Assembly: GCF_019396385.1 (NCBI RefSeq)
Contig: NZ_JAHKRN010000017.1
Span: 89,816 to 153,815, forward strand
Length of the DNA: 64,000 nucleotides
From: Nonomuraea harbinensis
GTDB lineage: Bacteria; Actinomycetota; Actinomycetes; Streptosporangiales; Streptosporangiaceae
Direction: 5' to 3'
A program made the translations under genes and the position numbers. The notes under the pieces are model-generated. The model did not search any database. It saw only the letters and a program-made list of their open reading frames with translations, and was not told the DNA's origin. Of this stretch, positions 57,212-64,000 are shown piece after piece (the stretch's first letter is position 1; each line of letters starts with the position of its first letter).

Positions 57212-59305
57212 ATGATCGAAATCTGGCCGGGAGATCCTTACCCGCTCGGGGCGACCTATGACGGCGCCGGCACCAACTTCTCGCTCTACACCGAGGTCGC
57301 GGATGCCGTGGAGCTGTGCCTGTTCGACGAGGACAACCGCGAGGAGCGGGTGAAGCTCACCGAGGTCGACGGCTTCATCTGGCACGGCTACCTGCCGGGC
57401 ATCGGGCCCGGCCAGCGCTACGGCTACCGGGTGCACGGTCCGTACGACCCGGCGCACGGGCTGCGCTGCAATCCGAACAAGCTGCTGCTCGACCCGTACG
57501 CGATGGCGATCGAGGGCGGGGTGACCTGGCACGAGGCGGCGTACGGTTACCGGTTCGGGCATCCCGACACCCGCAACGACCTCGATTCGGCGCCGTACGT
57601 GCCGCGCTCGATCGTCGTCAACCCGTTCTTCGGCTGGGGTCACGACCGGCCGCCGGCGACCCCGTACCACGACACGGTGATCTACGAGGCGCACGTGCGG
57701 GGGCTGACCATCAGCCATCCGAAGATCCCCGCGCGGGTGCGCGGCACCTACGCCGCGCTCGGCCATCCGGTGATCACCGACCATCTGACGAAGCTGGGCG
57801 TCACGGCGCTGGAGCTGATGCCGGTCCACCAGTTCGTCACCGACCACGTACTGGAGCAGCGCGGGCTGTCCAACTACTGGGGCTACAACTCGATCGGCTT
57901 CTTCGCGCCGCACAACCGCTACTCCAGCACCGGGCAGCGGGGCCAGCAGGTGCTGGAGTTCAAGGCCATGGTGAAGGCACTGCACGAAGCCGGCATCGAG
58001 GTCATCCTGGACGTCGTCTACAACCACACGGCCGAGGGCAACCACCTGGGGCCGACGCTGGGCTTCCGCGGCATCGACAACCCCAACTACTACCGGCTGG
58101 TCGACAACGACAAGCGCTACTACATGGACACCACCGGCACCGGCAACAGCCTGCTCATGCGCTCGCCGCACGTGCTGCAGATGATCATGGATTCGCTGCG
58201 TTACTGGGTCATCGAGATGCACGTCGACGGGTTCCGGTTCGACCTGGCCTCGACGCTGGCCCGGGAGCTGCACGAGGTCGACCGGCTGAGCGCGTTCTTC
58301 GACCTGGTGCAGCAGGACCCGGTGCTGTCGCAGGTCAAGCTCATCGCCGAGCCGTGGGACGTCGGGCCCGGCGGCTACCAGGTGGGCAACTTCCCGTCGC
58401 GGTGGACCGAGTGGAACGGCCGCTACCGCGACACCATCCGCGACCTGTGGCGCGGCCAGCCGGCCACGATGCCGGAGTTCGCCTCCCGCTTCACCGGGTC
58501 GAGCGACCTCTACCAGGCCGACACCCGCCGCCCCGCCGCCTCGATCAACTTCGTCACCTGCCACGACGGCTTCACGCTGCGGGACCTCGTCTCGTACGAC
58601 CACAAGCACAACGAGGCCAACAAGGAGGGCAACCGCGACGGCACCGACGACAACCGGTCCTGGAACTGCGGCGCGGAGGGCCCGGCGGGCTGGGCCATCG
58701 AGTCCCTGCGCGAGCAGCAGAAGCGCAACTTCCTGACCACGCTGTTCCTGTCGCAGGGCGTGCCGATGCTGTCGCACGGCGACGAGCTGGGCCGCACCCA
58801 GCAGGGCAACAACAACGGCTACTGCCAGGACAACGAGCTGACCTGGGTCGACTGGTCGGACGTGCGGGAGAACTGGCTGCTGCTGGAGTTCACCCAGAGC
58901 CTGGCGGCGCTGCGCAAGAAGCATCCGGTCTTCCGCCGCAGGCGGTTCTTCTACGGCAAGCCCGTACGGGGGCTCAGCGACATCGCCTGGCTGACCCCGT
59001 CGGGCGAGGAGATGACCGACAGCGACTGGAACGTCGGCTACGCCAAGTCGCTGGCCGTCTTCCTCAACGGCGAGGCCATCACCGAGCCCGACCGGCGCGG
59101 CCGGCCCATCAGGGACGACTCGTTCCTGCTGCTGTTCAACGCGCACCACGACACCATCCGCTTCACGATCCCCAAGGACTACGGCGAGATGTGGCAGACC
59201 GAGATAGACACCGCGATGCCGATCAGATTGGACGTGCGCATGTGCCGCGCCGGGGAGGGCGTGGCGGTGCCGGGGCGGAGTGTGCGGGTGCTGCGCCGTG
59301 TCTGA
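57212..59305 (+). CDS. glgX: Glycogen debranching enzyme GlgX
   Basis: The 697-residue protein starts MIEIWPGDPYPLGATYDGAG with an N-terminal CBM48 and a GH13 barrel. Visible motifs are DVVYNHTAEGN (region I), GFRFDLASTL (nucleophile Asp, about residue 345), AEPWDVGPGGYQ (acid/base Glu) and VTCHDGFTL. The last is typical of the GlgX/TreX branch. It cuts alpha-1,6 branches of glycogen to give linear maltodextrins for TreY. GGAGG precedes the ATG; its 3' end overlaps treY by 8 bases. Confidence 0.93.
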   Translation: MIEIWPGDPYPLGATYDGAGTNFSLYTEVADAVELCLFDEDNREERVKLTEVDGFIWHGYLPGIGPGQRYGYRVHGPYDPAHGLRCNPNKLLLDPYAMAIEGGVTWHEAAYGYRFGHPDTRNDLDSAPYVPRSIVVNPFFGWGHDRPPATPYHDTVIYEAHVRGLTISHPKIPARVRGTYAALGHPVITDHLTKLGVTALELMPVHQFVTDHVLEQRGLSNYWGYNSIGFFAPHNRYSSTGQRGQQVLEFKAMVKALHEAGIEVILDVVYNHTAEGNHLGPTLGFRGIDNPNYYRLVDNDKRYYMDTTGTGNSLLMRSPHVLQMIMDSLRYWVIEMHVDGFRFDLASTLARELHEVDRLSAFFDLVQQDPVLSQVKLIAEPWDVGPGGYQVGNFPSRWTEWNGRYRDTIRDLWRGQPATMPEFASRFTGSSDLYQADTRRPAASINFVTCHDGFTLRDLVSYDHKHNEANKEGNRDGTDDNRSWNCGAEGPAGWAIESLREQQKRNFLTTLFLSQGVPMLSHGDELGRTQQGNNNGYCQDNELTWVDWSDVRENWLLLEFTQSLAALRKKHPVFRRRRFFYGKPVRGLSDIAWLTPSGEEMTDSDWNVGYAKSLAVFLNGEAITEPDRRGRPIRDDSFLLLFNAHHDTIRFTIPKDYGEMWQTEIDTAMPIRLDVRMCRAGEGVAVPGRSVRVLRRV

Positions 59306-61466
59306 TTCCCTGACCAGGCCCGTCTCGACCTACCGGCTGCAGCTGACCCCCGACTTCGGCTTCGCCCAGGTGGCGGAGATCGCGGGCTATCTGCGCGACC
59401 TCGGGGTCAGCCACGTCTACCTGTCGCCGATCCTCCAGGCGACGCCCGGCTCCCTGCACGGCTACGACGTCACCGACCACTCCAGGATCCGCGAGGAGTT
59501 CGGCGGCGCGAAGGGCTTCCGCGAGATGGCCGAGCAGCTCGCGGCGCACGATCTCGGCGTCGTGCTCGACCTGGTGCCCAACCACATGAACACCAGGAAC
59601 GCCGCGTTCTGGTCGGTGCTGAAGGACGGTCCGGAGTCCCCGTACGCGCGCTGGTTCGACATCGAGTGGGAGGACGGCAAGGTCGCGCTGCCCGTGCTCG
59701 GCGACGACACCGAGCCGGTCGTCGACGGCGACGTGCTGCGCTACCACGAGCACGAGTTCCCCTATCCGGGCCACTACCGGCTGGTCGACTGGCGGGAGGG
59801 GCCCGGATACCGGCGCTTCTTCGACGTGTCCACCCTGATCGGGCTGCGGGCCGAGGACCCGGAGGTGTTCTTCGCCACCCACGAGGTGATCTTCTGGCTG
59901 CTCGACGAAGGGCTGGCCGACGGGCTGCGGGTCGATCACCCCGACGGCCTCGCCGACCCCCGGGGCTATCTGGAACGGCTGCGCGCCAGGTCCGGCGGCA
60001 CCTGGACGGTCGTGGAGAAGATCCTCATCGGGGAGGAGCGGCTGCCCGCCGACTGGGCGTGCGACGGCACCACCGGCTACGAGACGCTCAACCGGGTCAC
60101 CGGCCTGTTCGTCGACCCCGGTGGCAAGCGGCCGCTGGTCGAGCTGTTCACCCGGCTGACCGGCGAGCCCGCCGACTACCGGCAGGTCATGACCCTGGCC
60201 AAGCAGGAGGTCGTCGACCTGTTCTTCGGCGCCGAGGTGAGCCGGCTGGCCCGCGCCGCCTCCTGCGACCCGGCGGCGGTCGCCGAGCTGCTCGCCGCCA
60301 TGCCGGTCTACCGGGCGTACGTGGTGCCGGGCGAGCCGCCGCCCGCCGTGTCGGTCGAGATCGTCGAGGGGGCGGCCGCGGTCTGCTCCTCCGCCGTCCA
60401 CCCGCTCGTCGAGCAGGTCCTGCACGGGCCGCCCGAGGTGATCACCCGGTTCCAGCAGGCCTGCGGTCCCGTCATGGCCAAGGGCGTCGAGGACACCGCG
60501 CTCTACCGGTGGTTCCCGCTGTCGTGCCTGAACGAGGTCGGATGGGAGCCGGACCACTTCGGCGTGCCGGTCGAGGAGTTCCACGACTACTGCGCGGCCA
60601 TGCCGCCGCACACCATGACCACGCTGTCCACCCACGACACCAAGCGCTCGGAGGACGTGCGGGCCCGGCTCTCGGTGCTGTCGGAGCTGCCCGAGGAGTG
60701 GGAGAAGGCGGTGTCGGAGTGGTCGGCGCAGGTCGCCTTCGACCGCCGGCTCGACTACCTGGCCTGGCAGAACCTCATGGCCGCCTGGCCGATCTCGGCC
60801 GGCCGGTTCACCGACTACCTGCTGAAGGCGGCGCGCGAGGCCAAGACCGCGATCTCGTGGGTGCGCCCCGACCCGGACTACGAGCGGGGGCTGCGCGCGT
60901 TCGCCGAGGCGGCCGTGCGGCTGCCGGTCGGCGAGTTCACCGAGCGGATCGACCGCTACGCGATGGCGAACTCGCTCGGGGCCAAGCTCGTGCAGCTCAT
61001 GATGCCCGGCGTGCCCGACGTCTACCAGGGCAACGAGACGACCGACTTCTCCCTGGTCGACCCCGACAACCGGCGGCCCGTCACATATCCGCGCACCCCC
61101 GCCTCCGCCTGGGACGCCGCCAAGCTACGGGTCACCACCCAGGGGCTGCGCCTGCGCCGGCGCGTCGGCCCCGCCGCACCGTACACGCCGCTGCGCGCGG
61201 ACGGCGCGGCGGCGGAGCACGTGATCGCGTTCGCCCGAGGCGGCGACGACCCCACCGGGACCGGTGTCGGCGCGCGGGCCGTCGCCGTCGTCACCCGGCT
61301 GCCCGTCGGCCTGGAGCGGCGCGGCGGCTGGGGCGGCACCACGCTGTCGCTGCCGCCGGGCACCTGGCGCGACCTGTTCGGCGGCGGCGTGCACACCGGC
61401 CGGGTCCCCCTGGCCCACCTGCTCGGTTCCCTTCCCGTCGCACTCCTGGAGCGAAATGATCTTTGA
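59298..61466 (+). CDS. treY: Maltooligosyl trehalose synthase TreY
   Basis: GTG at 59298, within the end of glgX, gives 722 residues. The GH13 pattern of TreY is clear: STYRLQLTPDFGFAQ, VSHVYLSPILQATPGSLHGYD (about residue 36), DLVPNHMN, GLRVDHPDGLADP (about residue 213), WTVVEKILIGEE (about residue 236), KGVEDTALYRW and TLSTHDTKRSEDVR (about residue 442). It converts the reducing end of a maltodextrin to a trehalosyl unit. Translationally coupled to glgX and treZ. Confidence 0.93.
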   Translation: MSDSLTRPVSTYRLQLTPDFGFAQVAEIAGYLRDLGVSHVYLSPILQATPGSLHGYDVTDHSRIREEFGGAKGFREMAEQLAAHDLGVVLDLVPNHMNTRNAAFWSVLKDGPESPYARWFDIEWEDGKVALPVLGDDTEPVVDGDVLRYHEHEFPYPGHYRLVDWREGPGYRRFFDVSTLIGLRAEDPEVFFATHEVIFWLLDEGLADGLRVDHPDGLADPRGYLERLRARSGGTWTVVEKILIGEERLPADWACDGTTGYETLNRVTGLFVDPGGKRPLVELFTRLTGEPADYRQVMTLAKQEVVDLFFGAEVSRLARAASCDPAAVAELLAAMPVYRAYVVPGEPPPAVSVEIVEGAAAVCSSAVHPLVEQVLHGPPEVITRFQQACGPVMAKGVEDTALYRWFPLSCLNEVGWEPDHFGVPVEEFHDYCAAMPPHTMTTLSTHDTKRSEDVRARLSVLSELPEEWEKAVSEWSAQVAFDRRLDYLAWQNLMAAWPISAGRFTDYLLKAAREAKTAISWVRPDPDYERGLRAFAEAAVRLPVGEFTERIDRYAMANSLGAKLVQLMMPGVPDVYQGNETTDFSLVDPDNRRPVTYPRTPASAWDAAKLRVTTQGLRLRRRVGPAAPYTPLRADGAAAEHVIAFARGGDDPTGTGVGARAVAVVTRLPVGLERRGGWGGTTLSLPPGTWRDLFGGGVHTGRVPLAHLLGSLPVALLERNDL

Positions 61467-63168
61467 CGTGTGGGCCCCCAACGCCACGGCCGTCGAGGTC
61501 CTGGTCCTGGGCGAGCGGCGCGGGCTGTCCGCCGGGACGGACGGCTGGTGGTCGCTCGACGTGCCGGACGCCGTGCACGGCACCAGCTACGCGTTCGTGA
61601 TCGACGGCGACGGCCCTTACCCCGACCCCCGCTCCCGCCGGCAGCCCGAGGGCGTCTTCGGGCCCAGCGCCGTGTACGACCACGCCCGCTACACCTGGTC
61701 CGACCACGACTGGAAGGGTCGCGACCTGCGCGGCGGGGTGATCTACGAGCTGCACATCGGCACGTTCACCCCCGAGGGCACGTTCCAGGCCGCCGCCGGC
61801 AGGCTGGACCATCTCGTCGAGCTGTGCGTCGACTTCGTGGAGATCATGCCGGTCGCGCCGGTGCCCGGCACCCGCAACTGGGGCTACGACGGGGTCGACC
61901 TGTACGCGGTGAACGAGACCTACGGCGGGCCCGACGGGCTCAAGACCTTCGTCGACGCCTGCCACCGGGCCGGCATCGGCGTCATCCTCGACGTGGTCTA
62001 CAACCACCTGGGGCCGTCGGGCAACTTCCTGCACCCGTTCGGCCCGTACTTCGGCGGGTTCGAGGGGAGCTACTGGGGCGAGGCGGTCAACCTGGACGGG
62101 CCCGGCTCCGACGTGGTGCGCCGCTACTTCATCGAGAACGCGTTGCAGTGGCTGCGCGACTACCACGTCGACGGCCTGCGGCTGGACGCCGTGCACGCGC
62201 TGCACGACAGGCGCGCCACCCACCTGCTGGCCGAGCTGGCCGAGGAGGTGGACGCGCTGTCGTGCGCGACCGGCCGGCCGCTGACGCTGATCGCCGAGTC
62301 CGACCTGAACGACCCGCGCATGGTGCGTTCCCTGGACGCGGGCGGCCTGGGCATGACCGCCCAGTGGAACGACGACGTGCACCACGCGCTGCACACCGCG
62401 GTGAGCGGCGAGACCCACGGCTACTACGCGGACTTCGCCGGGCTGTCCGCCCTGGCGAAGGTGTTCACCGACGGCGTCCTGCACGACGGCGGCTACTCCA
62501 GCTTCCGCCGCCGCTCCCACGGCCGGCCCTACACCGGCGTCCCCGGCCACCGGCTGGTCGCCTGCCTGCAGAACCACGACCAGATCGGCAACCGGCCGAT
62601 GGGCGACCGGCTGCCGATGCCCGCGCTCAAGCTCGGCGCGGGCCTGCTGCTGACCTCGCCGTTCACGCCGATGCTGTTCATGGGGGAGGAGTGGGGGGCG
62701 GGGACGCCTTTCCTGTTCTTCTCCGACCACGCCGAGCCCCACCTGCGCGAGAGCGAGGGCGGGCGCAGGGAGAAGGAGTTCGAGGGCTTCGGCTACACAT
62801 GGGAGGCGCCCGACCCGTCGGCGGAGGAGACGTTCCTGAGCTGCAAGCTCGACTGGCAGGAGCTGAAGGACGAGGCGCACTGGTCGCTGCTGTGCTGGTA
62901 CCGCGACCTGATCGCGCTGCGCAAGGCGCTGCCCGAGCTGACCGACCCGCGCCTCGACCGGGTCAGGGTGGAGACCGATCCGGCGGGGAAGTGGCTGGTC
63001 GTGTGGCGGGGCGAGGTGTGCGTGAGCGTGAACTTCAGCACGGACACGGTCACGGTGCCGGTGCCGCTGGGCGGGCTGCTGCTGTCGTCGGACGAACCGG
63101 TGGCGGAGGACGGGCAGGGGGTACGGCTCCCGGGCCAGTCCCTGGTGGTCCACCGCCCCTCCTCCTGA
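61456..63168 (+). CDS. treZ: Malto-oligosyltrehalose trehalohydrolase TreZ
   Basis: ATG at 61456 (GGAG four bases before) overlaps the treY stop by 11 bases and gives 570 residues. The N-terminal domain begins IFDVWAPNATAVEVL, and the GH13 barrel has GVIYELHIGTF, DVVYNHLGPSGNF (about residue 176), GLRLDAVHALHD (Asp about residue 241) and AESDLNDPRM (Glu about residue 279). It releases trehalose from TreY products. Together glgX-treY-treZ convert glycogen to trehalose. Confidence 0.93.
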   Translation: MIFDVWAPNATAVEVLVLGERRGLSAGTDGWWSLDVPDAVHGTSYAFVIDGDGPYPDPRSRRQPEGVFGPSAVYDHARYTWSDHDWKGRDLRGGVIYELHIGTFTPEGTFQAAAGRLDHLVELCVDFVEIMPVAPVPGTRNWGYDGVDLYAVNETYGGPDGLKTFVDACHRAGIGVILDVVYNHLGPSGNFLHPFGPYFGGFEGSYWGEAVNLDGPGSDVVRRYFIENALQWLRDYHVDGLRLDAVHALHDRRATHLLAELAEEVDALSCATGRPLTLIAESDLNDPRMVRSLDAGGLGMTAQWNDDVHHALHTAVSGETHGYYADFAGLSALAKVFTDGVLHDGGYSSFRRRSHGRPYTGVPGHRLVACLQNHDQIGNRPMGDRLPMPALKLGAGLLLTSPFTPMLFMGEEWGAGTPFLFFSDHAEPHLRESEGGRREKEFEGFGYTWEAPDPSAEETFLSCKLDWQELKDEAHWSLLCWYRDLIALRKALPELTDPRLDRVRVETDPAGKWLVVWRGEVCVSVNFSTDTVTVPVPLGGLLLSSDEPVAEDGQGVRLPGQSLVVHRPSS

Positions 63169-63284
63169 GCGTCCGCCGTCCACAGGCGGTGGGTCCCGCA
63201 CCGGGTCATCCACAGAACGTGATTCGTGCCCGCGCGCCCCGGCGCGCTCCGCCGATCCTGGGGGCCCGACCACCGGAGGCCCTC

Positions 63285-64000
63285 GTGAAGATCGTCCTGC
63301 CCCTGCCCGTCACCCTGACGTCCCTGTTCGTCGTCACGCTCACCGGCGGCGCCTTCGAGCCCTGGCACCTGACCGGCCCCCACAGGAAGGCCGCCATGGC
63401 CGCGCTCGGCTCCCGCCGCCTGCGGCTCACCCACCACCCCACCCCGTGGAAACCCGCCGCCGTCGCCCTCACCCCCGGCGAGCGCCGCCTGCTGCGCCGC
63501 TCCAGACAGCACCTCACCGTCTCCTCGGCCGCGCCGCCCCACGACCAACCGGCCGCCGTCCAGGCCGCCAGGGCCGTCGCCCGCGCCCTCGCCCAGGCGT
63601 ACGGCGGCATCCTGGCCGACCCGCTGACCGGCGCCGTCCTGCCCGCCCACGACCCGGAGCCCACCGCCTTCCACCTGGCCGACGGCTGGCTCGGCTGGGA
63701 CGTCCAGGTCCACGACGCCGCCACCTGCTCGCCGTGGGACCCCGCGGGCATCGGCGCCTGCGACGGCCTCATGGTCACCTCCCGCGGGCTGCGCAGGTTC
63801 GGCCTCCCGGAGATCACCCTCGACGGCGCGGCCTGCGCCCACACCCTGTGCGCCACCAACCTCCTGCGTACGGTGGCCGCCCGCCTGGTCGCCGGCCACC
63901 TCGCCTTCGCCGCCGCCCACCCCGGGGCCCGCCGCCGCGCCATCGACGACCACCTCCCCCTCCCGCCCGCCCCCCTCGGTGTCCGCCTCACCCCCTGCGC
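63285..64000 (+). CDS. Partial hypothetical protein (runs off window end)
   Basis: GTG with GGAGG five bases upstream opens a frame of at least 238 codons without a stop up to the window end. The N-terminus (KIVLPLPVTLTSLFVVTLTG) is mildly hydrophobic but does not look like a clean signal peptide. The rest is Ala/Arg-rich with DGLMVTSRGLRRFGLPEITL near residue 165. I do not recognise the family. The opposite strand is also open here but lacks sense. Confidence 0.6.
   Translation, partial: MKIVLPLPVTLTSLFVVTLTGGAFEPWHLTGPHRKAAMAALGSRRLRLTHHPTPWKPAAVALTPGERRLLRRSRQHLTVSSAAPPHDQPAAVQAARAVARALAQAYGGILADPLTGAVLPAHDPEPTAFHLADGWLGWDVQVHDAATCSPWDPAGIGACDGLMVTSRGLRRFGLPEITLDGAACAHTLCATNLLRTVAARLVAGHLAFAAAHPGARRRAIDDHLPLPPAPLGVRLTPC

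Noticed and set aside
57137..59149. Open frame of 670 codons opposite glgX
   Set aside because: The plus strand encodes a complete GlgX with all GH13 motifs; the antisense translation is low-complexity.
63206..63991. Open frame on the minus strand at the window end
   Set aside because: The plus strand has a well-placed GTG with GGAGG and a continuous frame; the minus-strand translation looks like a shadow.

Overview
The window is very GC-rich, with GTG, TTG and probably one CTG start codons, F420/flavin enzymes, DUF397- and DUF574-type proteins, a GlgX-TreY-TreZ cassette and GpgS. This points to a filamentous actinobacterium, most likely Streptosporangiales (Nonomuraea-like). That placement is my inference; no rRNA or other marker gene is present. 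I saw no tRNA, rRNA, CRISPR array, insertion sequence or integrase.

Layout. 0-7.2 kb holds unrelated single genes: an XRE-ImmA/IrrE protein, a NUDIX hydrolase, secreted phosphodiesterase-like and phospholipase D-like proteins, a PQQ-propeller lipoprotein, a wall-anchored secreted protein and an FBP zinc-finger protein. 7.2-12.7 kb is a compact CebEFG-BglC-CebR-like beta-glucoside uptake operon with a LacI-type operator. 12.9-30.3 kb is an accessory catabolic cluster: a TetR regulator, acyl-CoA ligase, HSL esterase, two luciferase-like (LLM) monooxygenases, flavin reductase, a branched-chain-type ABC importer with a permease-ATPase fusion, an acetoacetate-decarboxylase-like protein, two SDRs, an acyl-CoA dehydrogenase, an APH-type phosphotransferase and a deazaflavin nitroreductase. 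It ends in the remnant of another acyl-CoA dehydrogenase. 30.6-35.1 kb carries a Ser/Thr kinase, an N6-adenine DNA methylase, a PP2C phosphatase and a membrane CHAP protein. 35.1-41 kb has a glucose-dehydrogenase-like MDR, fused isobutyryl-CoA mutase IcmF, a DUF574 methyltransferase and a metal-receptor protein. 41-50.9 kb is a sugar locus: ROK regulator, CUT1 ABC importer, two related MDR dehydrogenases, a TIM-barrel isomerase, a Gfo/Idh/MocA oxidoreductase and a glucosylglycerate-hydrolase-like enzyme. It is followed by GpgS and a GT4 glycosyltransferase. 53-57 kb holds assorted small genes (Usp, PAP2, threonine-dehydratase-like, MscL). 57.2-63.2 kb is the glgX-treY-treZ trehalose operon, and a partial unknown gene closes the window.

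The most interesting system is the 12.9-30.3 kb cluster. Its promoter regions share a 14-bp inverted repeat of form TRAGCR-NN-YGCTYA: three exact matches and five with one or two mismatches. All lie between genes of this cluster, which encodes a single TetR regulator, so I infer one local regulon. The enzymes fit a scheme in which an imported carbonyl compound is oxygenated by reduced-flavin LLM enzymes, the ester is cleaved, the alcohol is oxidised, and the acid is activated with CoA and dehydrogenated. The two LLM genes carry a nearly identical 476-bp patch in opposite orientation flanking the transporter operon, which suggests recent gene conversion or duplication and a possible inversion switch.
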